Assembly (NCBI RefSeq): GCF_000427335.1
Contig: NZ_ATMR01000091.1
Span: forward strand, 124,001-188,000
Length of the DNA stretch: 64,000 nucleotides
Reading direction: 5' to 3'
Source: Winogradskyella psychrotolerans RS-3
GTDB lineage: Bacteria > Bacteroidota > Bacteroidia > Flavobacteriales > Flavobacteriaceae
Part shown: positions 16,270 through 23,548 of the stretch, one piece after another
Layout: each line of letters begins with the position of its first letter
How positions within the stretch are numbered: the stretch's first letter is position 1
The notes under the pieces: model-generated
What the model was told of the DNA's origin: nothing
Seen by the model: the letters and a program-made list of their open reading frames with translations, nothing else
The model's database searches: none
Program-made: the position numbers and the translations under genes

Positions 16270-17225
16270 CAAATAAACGTGATTTACGCATTGTATTTAT
16301 GGGCACACCCGATTTTGCGGTTGCCACACTAAAAGCACTTATTGATAACGATTATAAGGTTGTTGGAGTTCTTACAGCTCCAGATAGACCCGCAGGACGT
16401 GGTCAAAAATTAAGAGCTTCTGCAGTAAAAGAGTTTGCTTTGGAACATCATCTAAATATATTGCAACCCACTAATTTAAAATCAGAAACCTTTCTTGAAG
16501 AACTGAAAACTCTAAATGCCAATCTACAAATTATAGTAGCTTTTAGAATGTTACCAAAAGTAGTTTGGCAAATGCCAGAATATGGAACATTCAACCTTCA
16601 CGCGTCATTACTTCCTCAATATAGAGGAGCAGCTCCAATTCATTGGGCAATTATTAATGGAGAAACTAAAACAGGAGTCACGACCTTTTTTATAGATGAG
16701 AAAATAGACACAGGAGCCATCATTCAAAGTGTAGACATACAAATACAACCAACCACAACCGTTGGTGACTTACACGATAAATTAATGGCTATAGGAAGCG
16801 AATTGGTTATTAAAACGGTAGCACAAATTGAAACGGATTCGGTAACTACAACAATTCAACCGCAAACCGAAGATTTAAGAACAGCCTATAAACTTAATCG
16901 TGACAATTGTAAAATAGATTGGACACAACCAATAGATACGATATATAATAAGATTAGAGGCTTAAATCCTTTTCCGACGGCTTGGTGTTATTTGGATAAT
17001 GACAAAAACAAACCTGTATCTGTAAAATTATATGGTGTAGAAAAACAAGAAGCGCATCACAAACATGCTTACGGATTTATAATGACTTCTAAAGATGAAG
17101 TAAAAGTCGCATGCCAAGGAGGTTACATAAAAATATTAGAAATTCAGCTTCCAGGAAAGCGAAAAATGGAAATAAAATCCTTATTAAATGGGTTTAATTT
17201 TTCAGAATCAGCAAAACTGCTGTAA
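16266..17225 (+). CDS. fmt: Methionyl-tRNA formyltransferase
   Basis: 319 residues. Formylates initiator Met-tRNA using 10-formyltetrahydrofolate. Gly-Thr-Pro-Asp-Phe-Ala (13-18), Asn110 and His112 in Phe-Asn-Leu-His-Ala-Ser-Leu-Leu-Pro, and Asp148 in the Glu-Lys-Ile-Asp-Thr-Gly segment form the catalytic triad, spaced as in E. coli. The C-terminal tRNA-binding domain (from about residue 205) is present. ATGA overlap with recQ indicates coupled translation. Confidence 0.96.
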   Translation: MTNKRDLRIVFMGTPDFAVATLKALIDNDYKVVGVLTAPDRPAGRGQKLRASAVKEFALEHHLNILQPTNLKSETFLEELKTLNANLQIIVAFRMLPKVVWQMPEYGTFNLHASLLPQYRGAAPIHWAIINGETKTGVTTFFIDEKIDTGAIIQSVDIQIQPTTTVGDLHDKLMAIGSELVIKTVAQIETDSVTTTIQPQTEDLRTAYKLNRDNCKIDWTQPIDTIYNKIRGLNPFPTAWCYLDNDKNKPVSVKLYGVEKQEAHHKHAYGFIMTSKDEVKVACQGGYIKILEIQLPGKRKMEIKSLLNGFNFSESAKLL

Positions 17226-17329
17226 ACCCTTATTACCATTGGTTTTACAAAAAGTCCGATGAAATACATTGGCTTTATTAACAAATGCCCTAAGTTATTA
17301 ACAATAAGCCGTATTTCCCTTGCTATTAC

Positions 17330-17359
17330 TTGCGTAGCTTAATATTCCTAATAATTTTG
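17330..17359 (+). promoter_or_regulatory. Bacteroidota-type promoter of the HU gene (TTG - 19 - TAATTTTG)
   Basis: TTG at 17330-17332 and TAATTTTG at 17352-17359 are separated by 19 bases and match the -33/-7 pattern of Bacteroidota sigma-A. The start codon is 63 bp further on. Confidence 0.55.
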
Positions 17360-17421
17360 TGTACGGATTTTAAAGAACTCTTATTTTAGAATCAAAATTT
17401 TAACAATTTAAATTTAATATT

Positions 17422-17694
17422 ATGAACAAAACAGATTTAATTAATGGAATGGCAGAGAATGCTGGAATTACTAAGGCAGCTGCTAAAAAAGCATTAGACT
17501 CTTTATTAGTTGACATCGAAGGATCTTTACAAAAAGGTAACAGAGTATCTTTAGTCGGGTTTGGTTCTTGGTCAGTTTCAAAAAGAGCTGCAAGAGATGG
17601 AAGAAATCCACAGACAGGAAAAACTATAAAGATCAAAGCTAAAAATGTAGTAAAATTTAAGGCAGGTTCTGACTTAAGTAGCGCTGTAAACTAA
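17422..17694 (+). CDS. HU-family DNA-binding protein
   Basis: 90 residues. Histone-like protein that binds and bends DNA as a dimer. Residues 1-40 are the helical dimerisation part. The signature Gly-Phe-Gly-Ser-Trp-Ser-Val-Ser-Lys-Arg-Ala-Ala-Arg-Asp-Gly-Arg-Asn-Pro-Gln-Thr-Gly spans the beta arm with the Arg-Asn-Pro intercalating tip, and the C-terminal helix follows. It is monocistronic: own promoter upstream and a strong terminator at 17718. Confidence 0.97.
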   Translation: MNKTDLINGMAENAGITKAAAKKALDSLLVDIEGSLQKGNRVSLVGFGSWSVSKRAARDGRNPQTGKTIKIKAKNVVKFKAGSDLSSAVN

Positions 17695-17717
17695 GACATT
17701 TTTTGTTTTACATACAT

Positions 17718-17745
17718 AACCTGCTCATTGAGCAGGTTTTTTTTA
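17718..17745 (+). terminator. Rho-independent terminator of the HU gene
   Basis: AACCTGCTCA, a three-base loop, and AGCAGGTT followed by eight T. It lies 24 bp after the HU stop. Confidence 0.88.
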
Positions 17746-17986
17746 TGCTTTAATTTAAAAATTTTATAGCACCTAAATTCTACAATGCGGTATAAAAATA
17801 TCATTACTTTTTTTTCTATATCGCTGTATTCGATTCACATAACGCTATAATTAATAAAATTATAAACTTAGAAAAAGAACATAAAGTCAACATATATAAA
17901 TAAGACATGCTATAATATTATGCGTATTAGTTGCTTTTTTAACAAAAAAACATAGATTTAGTAATATTAAAACAATAAAAACCAAA

Positions 17987-18541
17987 ATGAACAAGCCCGA
18001 AAAAGGCAATTTACTAATTGCCGAGCCATCTATTATCGGTGATATTTCATTTAATCGCGCTGTGATTCTTTTAGCAGATCACAATGCCTCAGGTTCAGTT
18101 GGTTTTATTTTAAATAAGCCTTTAAATTATAATCTCAAAGATCTTATAGAAGGTACAGAATCAGAATTCCCTGTTTATAATGGTGGACCAGTAGAACAAG
18201 ACAACCTTTATTTCATCCATAAATCACCAGAACTCATACCAAATAGCATTGAGATATCTAATGGTATTTTTTGGGGAGGCGATTTTAGTATTGTGTTAAA
18301 CTTAATTAATAAAGGTAAAATTTCTAGTAATGATATTCGTTTCTTTTTAGGCTATTCTGGTTGGGACGAACAGCAACTAGATAATGAACTAGAGTCTAAT
18401 GCTTGGTTGATTTCTGAAAACATCTACAATAAAGAAATCATTTCTAAGTCTTGTAATTCTTTTTGGCGCGAAAAAATGTTAGAACTTGGTGGCGATTATA
18501 GTATATGGTCTAATGCACCTGAAAATCCTAGTTACAATTGA
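17987..18541 (+). CDS. YqgE/AlgH-family protein
   Basis: 184 residues. Opens with Gly-Asn-Leu-Leu-Ile-Ala-Glu-Pro, then Phe-Asn-Arg-Ala-Val-Ile-Leu-Leu, Gly-Ser-Val-Gly-Phe-Ile-Leu-Asn-Lys-Pro and Tyr-Asn-Gly-Gly-Pro-Val, all hallmarks of YqgE/UPF0301. The Phe-Phe-Leu-Gly-Tyr-Ser-Gly-Trp motif is near the C-terminal third. The molecular role is unclear. In flavobacteria it is normally next to a class IV aminotransferase and a START-like gene, and this order is kept here with a 460-bp gap. Confidence 0.92.
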   Translation: MNKPEKGNLLIAEPSIIGDISFNRAVILLADHNASGSVGFILNKPLNYNLKDLIEGTESEFPVYNGGPVEQDNLYFIHKSPELIPNSIEISNGIFWGGDFSIVLNLINKGKISSNDIRFFLGYSGWDEQQLDNELESNAWLISENIYNKEIISKSCNSFWREKMLELGGDYSIWSNAPENPSYN

Positions 18542-19001
18542 AGTTGAACTAACTTCCAAATAACGTTTTCCATTCGTAGGACTATGCTACAAAACACAAT
18601 AATCAAAGATAACAAATCATCAATGAGATATTCCGACAGCGCAGGACTCAACGATTTACAGAGATAACGTGAATTATTAAAGTTGAGATACCAATTCAAG
18701 GACATCAAAAATAGACAACACCCCAATTTCGACACAGTCGAAAACCGCAACCTTCAATTATTTAGCGTAAAACATACAGTGAAGCGAAGGAAAGAGTAAA
18801 AATCAATGGTAGATTTAATAATAAATGAAACTAATTATATATTAGGGAAACGTCAATATTAACGCAACTACTACCCATCATTTTTACGCCGTAGCAAGCA
18901 ATTTGTTTAGCTAAATAATTGGAAGTCTCGATCTTTTGGTTCGTTTTACAATAAGGCAAAATGAACAAATAAGAAACAGTTCTAATAGCTGACAAACACC
19001 T
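18542..19001. other. 460-bp gene-free stretch between yqgE and the aminotransferase
   Basis: No reading frame with protein-like composition is seen. A minus-strand frame (18532-18750) overlaps the end of yqgE and has no recognisable motif. The segment 18922-18970 (GGTTCGTTTTACAATAAGGC, then AATGAACAA) looks like decayed repetitive intergenic DNA. No tRNA, hairpin terminator or promoter is clear. Confidence 0.5.
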
Positions 19002-19856
19002 CTACGATAACAATCGCAACTTAGCATTAAGCTTATTCACTAAACTCTGTGCAAAATCACTATTATAGGCCTTTTTACGGTAGTTTGTAACAGGAATAAT
19101 CCCTTTAACAACATTAGTGATAAACAACTCGTCTGCTTTTTGAAGTTCAAACGGACTTATAGAAGCTTCTTCTACAACCACATTAACATCTTTTGCCAAT
19201 AGTTCTAGTATTTGCTTTCTCATAACACCTTTAAGACAACCCTCTTCTAAAGGAGGTGTTTTAATTTTACCATCTTTCATCAAGAATAAATTACCATTTA
19301 AAGCTTCAATAACACTTTTATCGGTATTTAATATCAAACAATTATCTAAATCATTTTCTTTAGCATAAATACTTCCAATAACGTTAATAGCCTTATTATT
19401 AGATTTTAATCCCGACAATAATCCAGGCGCAACAAAGTAATCTTTATATAAATCGACGACGCAATTGGCTTTAGCATCAATAGTGTAAAACGGGTTATCG
19501 TGCGGTTCTGCACCGATATTAAAATGCACCTGAGCCGAATCAGAAGGTAAATACTTACCACCTTCTCCTCTATCTACATTTATCCTAACGCGTGCGGAAG
19601 CATGTAATAAATCATTAGCTTCTAGGGTCTTCAGAATTTCGGACTCTAAGAACTCCATAGTAAAATTCATAGGTATATCCATTCTAAGAATTCGCATAGA
19701 AGCCATCAATCTAAAATAATGATCTTCCCAAAAGAAGATTTTACCATTAACCACTTTTAGGGTTTCAAAAAGGGCATCACCATATTTATAACCTCTATTT
19801 TCAGTGTTGAGTTTAGAATCTGATTGTGAAAGTATTGTACCGTTAAAATTTACCAT
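19002..19856 (-). CDS. Aminotransferase class IV (branched-chain / aminodeoxychorismate lyase-like)
   Basis: 284 residues, typical length. A PLP-dependent fold: Asn-Arg-Gly-Tyr-Lys-Tyr-Gly-Asp-Ala-Leu-Phe-Glu-Thr-Leu near the start, Arg-Val-Arg-Ile-Asn-Val-Asp-Arg-Gly-Glu-Gly-Gly-Lys, the Ser-Gly-Leu-Lys-Ser-Asn-Asn-Lys-Ala segment containing the probable PLP lysine, and Asn-Gly-Asn-Leu-Phe-Leu. It could be a D-amino-acid or branched-chain aminotransferase or PabC. Family is certain, substrate is not. Its strand and position next to the START-like gene are usual in flavobacteria. Confidence 0.9.
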   Translation of the reverse strand: MVNFNGTILSQSDSKLNTENRGYKYGDALFETLKVVNGKIFFWEDHYFRLMASMRILRMDIPMNFTMEFLESEILKTLEANDLLHASARVRINVDRGEGGKYLPSDSAQVHFNIGAEPHDNPFYTIDAKANCVVDLYKDYFVAPGLLSGLKSNNKAINVIGSIYAKENDLDNCLILNTDKSVIEALNGNLFLMKDGKIKTPPLEEGCLKGVMRKQILELLAKDVNVVVEEASISPFELQKADELFITNVVKGIIPVTNYRKKAYNSDFAQSLVNKLNAKLRLLS

Positions 19857-19945
19857 AAAAAAAACACTCTAAAGTCCTCTCGAGAGGATAACCTTATATA
19901 AAATTGTAATAACTATAGTAGTCTCTTTGGAACTATAGCATAGAA

Positions 19946-19982
19946 AAAAAAATCTCGATTTAGTTTAAAAACTAAATCGAGA
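19946..19982 (-). terminator. Terminator of the START-like gene (minus strand)
   Basis: TCTCGATTTAGTTT and AAACTAAATCGAGA are near-perfect arms with a tiny loop. On the minus strand they are followed by a run of nine T. It separates the START-like gene from the aminotransferase transcript. Confidence 0.8.
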
Positions 19983-20012
19983 CAAAGATATGATAGATTA
20001 TGTTCTTAGCGT

Positions 20013-20405
20013 TTATGCCGAACCTAAAACTTGTTTTAAGCTAGAGATTTGATTTGCCCAAAGCATTTTTCCTTCTTCAATTTCATCGTCCTCAGCAAAG
20101 TCTGTAACCATTAAAGAGACATCTTTTGTGATCTCATCGACCTGTATACGTATCTCAAAATAGCAAGATGCGCCCTCTTCGTCGTCATTTAACCAACGAA
20201 ACTTAATACGTTCGCCACTTTTCTTACTTAGCAATTTAGCCTGTTCTTCTGAGCCATCCCAGATAAAAGTAAACAATTCCCCACGGGAATTGACGTTGTC
20301 GGCAAACCATTCTGATAAGCCTGAAGGTGTTGATATATAGGTATATATTAGGGCTGGTGATGCTTGAATCACAAACTCCATTTCGTATTTTTCTTTATCG
20401 TCCAT
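20013..20405 (-). CDS. START-like domain protein
   Basis: 130 residues, acidic. Begins with Lys-Tyr-Glu-Met-Glu-Phe-Val-Ile-Gln-Ala-Ser-Pro, then Tyr-Ile-Ser-Thr-Pro-Ser-Gly-Leu-Ser-Glu-Trp-Phe-Ala-Asp, the entry of AHSA1/START-like folds, and a C-terminal helix Ile-Ser-Ser-Leu-Lys-Gln-Val-Leu. No ligand known. A conserved neighbour of the aminotransferase and YqgE in this family of bacteria. It is divergent from tRNA-Met, with 179 bp between. Confidence 0.85.
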   Translation of the reverse strand: MDDKEKYEMEFVIQASPALIYTYISTPSGLSEWFADNVNSRGELFTFIWDGSEEQAKLLSKKSGERIKFRWLNDDEEGASCYFEIRIQVDEITKDVSLMVTDFAEDDEIEEGKMLWANQISSLKQVLGSA

Positions 20406-20489
20406 AGTGCATTGTATTATGTGCTCAATATATACAATTATCCTTGAGTTTTAAACTTTAAATTAAAATTATTTTTTTACTTTTTATTG

Positions 20490-20520
20490 TTTGCTGTCGT
20501 AGAAAATGTTTTTATATTTG
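20490..20520 (+). promoter_or_regulatory. Strong Bacteroidota promoter of tRNA-Met (TTTG - 19 - TATATTTG)
   Basis: TTTG at 20490-20493 and TATATTTG at 20513-20520 with 19 bases between, an exact fit to the -33/-7 consensus. The tRNA begins 65 bp after the -7 box. Confidence 0.75.
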
Positions 20521-20584
20521 CAGCCGCAATAACGCACATGTTCAGATTGCTTATTTGATCCTTTATATGTGAATTGCAAATTAT

Positions 20585-20658
20585 GGCGAGGTAGCTCAGT
20601 TGGTTAGAGCGTTGGATTCATAACCCAGAGGTCACGAGTTCAAATCTCGTTCTCGCTA
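20585..20658 (+). tRNA. tRNA-Met (anticodon CAT)
   Basis: Acceptor arms GGCGAGG and TCTCGCT pair over seven positions (two G-U). D arm GCTC/GAGC, anticodon loop TTCATAA with CAT, and T arm ACGAG/CTCGT around TTCAAAT. Discriminator A at 20658, and CCA is not encoded. Base 31-39 is an A-C mismatch, which I recall as usual in Bacteroidota elongator tRNA-Met. The T arm and acceptor argue for the elongator rather than the initiator. Confidence 0.94.
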
Positions 20659-20665
20659 CAACAGT

Positions 20666-20698
20666 AAAAGTCTAGCACGGAAGTGCTGGACTTTTTTT
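20666..20698 (+). terminator. Terminator of tRNA-Met
   Basis: AAAAGTCTAGCAC, loop GGAA, GTGCTGGACTTTTTTT: long stem with one G-T pair plus a T run. Confidence 0.85.
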
Positions 20699-20746
20699 AT
20701 GCGTTGCGCTGAAGCTCGCTTCAAAGCGCAAAAGCATAAAAAAAGT
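20692..20746. repeat. Large inverted repeat joining the tRNA terminator to the tandem array
   Basis: TTTTTTTATGC and GCATAAAAAAA form the outer arms, TTGCGCT/AGCGCAA the middle and GAAG/CTTC the inner arms around CTCG. It ends on the first base of the 99-bp array. Confidence 0.7.
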
Positions 20747-21104
20747 CCAAAGCAATGCCCTAGCATTGCAGACTTTTAATATTGTACAGCTCACCCGCGA
20801 AGATTCTATAAATCTAAATAAAACAACTAAGACTTATCTAAAACCTCAAAGCAACGCCCTAGCATTGCAGACTTTTAATATTGTACAGCTCACCCGCGAA
20901 AATTCTATAAATCTAATTAAAACAACTAAGACTTACCTAAAAGTCCAAAGCAATGCCCTAGCATTGCGGACTTTTACTATTGTGTAGCTCACCCGCGAAG
21001 ATTCTATAAATCTAAATAATATAACTAAGACTTACCTAAAAGTCCAAAGCAATGCCCTAGCATTGCAGACTTTTAATATTGTATAACTCACCCGCGAAGA
21101 TTCA
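20740..21104. repeat. 99-bp tandem repeat array, four units, each with a terminator-like hairpin
   Basis: The palindrome GCAATGCCCTAGCATTGC (one C variant in unit 2) starts at 20752, 20851, 20950 and 21049, an exact 99-bp period. Each unit reads AAAGTCC-AAA-hairpin-AGACTTTTA, then ATATTGTACAGCTCACCCGC, GAAGATTCTATAAATCTAA and AACTAAGACTTACCTAAA. The outer AAAAGTC/GACTTTT arms extend the hairpin. The fourth unit decays after 21100. Because 99 is a multiple of three, a 73-codon frame runs through three units, but its 33-residue period simply mirrors the DNA, so I do not call it coding. Confidence 0.9.
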
Positions 21105-21388
21105 GCAAACCTAAACCGATCAAACACATGAGTTAAATGAAATACCGAATACATTTTTAAATACCAACAACCTCTCCTTCTATAAATTTTCAATCCTTTT
21201 TATTAAGTTAACCAATTAAGTATATATAAAGCCTAAATAGGTACAATGAACTTAAACAAAAATCAATATTAGAGTCTTTATATTCTACCATTCAATTATC
21301 TATTGCGTTAGAATTTATTTCAAATGAGAAACTCTATTTATCTAATTAGATCTATTTTCGAATGTATAAATTTAAAAACCAAAGCATT
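21105..21388. other. AT-rich stretch between the array and the next gene
   Basis: No gene or RNA recognised. Probably holds the promoter of the 21389 gene; no clean -7/-33 pair is seen. Confidence 0.4.
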
Positions 21389-21745
21389 ATGAAAAATCCA
21401 GACTATAGCGATCCAAAAGCGAAGCATGAATTAGACTTCTTAAGTCAATACCAGAAAAAGGGATACACCAATAATTTTAGAGTGGAAGACCATACACTCA
21501 TAGCATCAGGTGAAGACACAAATTATAAACCTGAGGAAGTGTTCATTGTTGCTGAACATCGCTATGAGGGCATGAGCGATCCTTCAGACCAATCTATTCT
21601 TTATGTGATTACAACTGAAAATGATAAAAAAGGAACAATCCTTAATGCTTATGGTCCTTCAGCTGATCTAGACATACACGAATTTATAAATGCCATTCCT
21701 GAAAAGAATAAAAGTCATGATGACAGTATCTTAAATATAGAATGA
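21389..21745 (+). CDS. Conserved hypothetical protein (family often labelled phosphoribosylpyrophosphate synthetase-like)
   Basis: 118 residues from the ATG at 21389; an in-frame ATG at 21362 would add nine residues of poor quality. Features: Phe-Leu-Ser-Gln-Tyr-Gln-Lys-Lys-Gly-Tyr-Thr-Asn-Asn-Phe, then Val-Ala-Glu-His-Arg-Tyr-Glu-Gly-Met-Ser-Asp-Pro-Ser-Asp and Leu-Asn-Ala-Tyr-Gly. This pattern belongs to a small Bacteroidota family often given a PRPP synthetase name, which its size cannot justify. It opens the stress-related accessory region. Function unknown. Confidence 0.75.
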   Translation: MKNPDYSDPKAKHELDFLSQYQKKGYTNNFRVEDHTLIASGEDTNYKPEEVFIVAEHRYEGMSDPSDQSILYVITTENDKKGTILNAYGPSADLDIHEFINAIPEKNKSHDDSILNIE

Positions 21746-21909
21746 TACTAGTCATAACGAAAAAAGCATTTATATATTCATGTCGAATGAATTGAGCAAA
21801 AGTCTTATGCAATTCGATTAATAGGGATAAAACGTTATAATTAATTTTAGACTATAAATTAATAACCACAGTGAATAATAAATTAGCACTGTACTAAAAC
21901 GAAATAATT

Positions 21910-22362
21910 ATGGCACTATTTGATAAAGAAACAGAAGAAAAACTTAACGACCTAATTGAAAAAGCTTACGATGCTGAAAAAGGGTTTAAAAAGGTGGCGG
22001 AAAACGTAGACAATCCTAGATTAAAAACATTTTTCCTTAATAAATCTAGAGTGAGAAGTGGTTACGTAAACGAACTAACCGATACGCTTCGAAAAAGCGG
22101 TATGGAAGTTACTGAAAGAGATGGAAGTTGGTCGGGTTCGTTACATAGAGCTTGGATAGACACCAAAGCATTCTTTTCTATGGATAATGATGAATCTATG
22201 TTAGAAGAGGTTAGAAATGGTGAGAAAACAGCCATTGAAGATTACAATGATATTCTTGACAATTACGAATTAAATCCTACGGTTAGAGCCTTGCTATTAA
22301 AGCAAAAAAGTGAGATACAAGCGAGCTACAACAAAGCTGATTATTTAGAGGGTATTCAGTAA
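21910..22362 (+). CDS. PA2169-family four-helix-bundle protein (DUF2383)
   Basis: 150 residues, wholly helical. Leu-Asn-Asp-Leu-Ile-Glu-Lys-Ala-Tyr-Asp-Ala-Glu-Lys-Gly-Phe at the start, Gly-Ser-Trp-Ser-Gly-Ser-Leu-His-Arg-Ala-Trp in the middle, and Glu-Lys-Thr-Ala-Ile-Glu-Asp-Tyr-Asn with paired Glu/His residues placed as in ferritin-like bundles. Often found in stress or envelope-stress regulons of Bacteroidota. Exact function unknown. Followed by a strong terminator. Confidence 0.88.
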   Translation: MALFDKETEEKLNDLIEKAYDAEKGFKKVAENVDNPRLKTFFLNKSRVRSGYVNELTDTLRKSGMEVTERDGSWSGSLHRAWIDTKAFFSMDNDESMLEEVRNGEKTAIEDYNDILDNYELNPTVRALLLKQKSEIQASYNKADYLEGIQ

Positions 22363-22388
22363 TTTTTTTTATGAAATTAATTTAGTTG

Positions 22389-22437
22389 TCAAAGGTTTGA
22401 TGTACACTTTTAAGTGCTGTACATCAAACCTTTTTTT
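22389..22437 (+). terminator. Terminator after the PA2169-family gene
   Basis: AAAGGTTTGATGTAC and GTACATCAAACCTTT arms (15 bp), loop of 13, then a T run. Confidence 0.88.
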
Positions 22438-22483
22438 GAAAAATTAATTGAGAACCTAGTAATGAAATACCATAAATTCAATT

Positions 22484-23335
22484 ATGATGAGTAAACCAAA
22501 AAAATTCCCAAATCAAGATCAAGAATTGCCCGGAAAAGAAAGCAAAATGCAACCTCAACCAGAAGTGATCCGAGATGATTATAAAGGAAGTGATAAATTA
22601 AAAAATAAAGTCGCACTTATTACTGGTGGCGATAGCGGTATTGGAAGAAGTATTGCAGTCCATTTTGCACGAGAAGGTGCTAATATTGCTATTGTTTATC
22701 TCTCAGAGACAGCGGATGCGAATGAAACTAAAGCTTTGGTAGAAAAAGAAAATCAATCGTGCCTATTAATAAAAGCAGATTTACAACATACTGATCAATG
22801 TGATAAGGCCATAGAACAGTGTATCCATACATTTGGTAAACTTAACATATTGGTTAATAATGCTGCTGTTCAATTTCCAAAGGACACTATTAAGGATATT
22901 TCAATGGATGATTTTAATACGACATTTAAAACCAACATATACCCTTATTTTTATTTGTCAAAAATGGCATTAACACATCTTCAAGAACATGATTGTATCA
23001 TAAATACAAGTTCGGTTACAGCTTATAGAGGAAGCGAGCATTTAGTAGATTATGCGAGTACTAAAGGGGCAATTGTCAGTTTTACAAGATCGTTATCTAA
23101 ACAATTGGCGTCATCTAATATTAGAGTCAATGGTGTGGCACCTGGTCCTATATGGACACCATTAATTCCTGCAACTTTTGATGATGTTAGTGATTTTGGT
23201 CAAGACACTCCGCTAGGCCGCGCCGGACAACCGAGCGAAGTCGCGCCAGCTTATGTGTTTTTAGCGTCTAAGGATGCAAGTTATATTACAGGACAATTCA
23301 TCCATGTTAATGGTGGTGAAATTATAGGTGGCTAA
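22484..23335 (+). CDS. SDR-family oxidoreductase (general-stress YdaD/YhxC type)
   Basis: 283 residues. An N-terminal tail of about 45 hydrophilic residues (Pro-Gln-Pro-Glu-Val, Asp-Tyr-Lys-Gly-Ser) precedes the Rossmann core, as in Bacillus general stress SDRs. Gly-Gly-Asp-Ser-Gly-Ile-Gly-Arg, Asn-Asn-Ala-Ala, and a complete Ser/Tyr/Lys triad (Asn-Thr-Ser-Ser-Val then Tyr-Ala-Ser-Thr-Lys) are present. C-terminal Gly-Gly-Glu. Substrate unknown. Its place among PA2169 and catalase genes supports a stress role. Confidence 0.92.
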   Translation: MMSKPKKFPNQDQELPGKESKMQPQPEVIRDDYKGSDKLKNKVALITGGDSGIGRSIAVHFAREGANIAIVYLSETADANETKALVEKENQSCLLIKADLQHTDQCDKAIEQCIHTFGKLNILVNNAAVQFPKDTIKDISMDDFNTTFKTNIYPYFYLSKMALTHLQEHDCIINTSSVTAYRGSEHLVDYASTKGAIVSFTRSLSKQLASSNIRVNGVAPGPIWTPLIPATFDDVSDFGQDTPLGRAGQPSEVAPAYVFLASKDASYITGQFIHVNGGEIIGG

Positions 23336-23375
23336 GCTATTAGAAAAAAAATGGCACTATCGCTTCTTTTTTTAC

Positions 23376-23522
23376 CTAGAAATCATGTTTGGCTTTCTCC
23401 CTAAAATATATTAGACCAGATACATAGTAATAATAATTCATTTTGAATACTCCTGTTAGAAATAGTCTATCATCATCTGGTGTAGCTTCAAAAGGCTCAG
23501 TAACACATTCAACATAGCGCAT
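23376..23522 (-). CDS. Possible small minus-strand protein, 48 residues
   Basis: An ATG (complement of 23520-23522) opens a 48-codon frame with normal-looking composition and several tyrosines in a row near the middle (Asn-Tyr-Tyr-Tyr-Tyr-Val-Ser-Gly). It fills most of the 213-bp gap between two plus-strand genes. No homologue comes to mind. It may be a real short gene, a remnant or chance. Confidence 0.3.
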   Translation of the reverse strand: MRYVECVTEPFEATPDDDRLFLTGVFKMNYYYYVSGLIYFREKAKHDF

Positions 23523-23548
23523 TTAACTAGACATAAGACATTCACAGT

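Noticed and set aside
20766-20987. 73-codon frame through the tandem array
   Set aside because: Its 33-residue period only reflects the 99-bp DNA repeat. No start signal or protein character beyond that.
20740-21104. CRISPR array
   Set aside because: The whole 99-bp unit is conserved, there are no unique spacers between short repeats, and no cas genes lie nearby.
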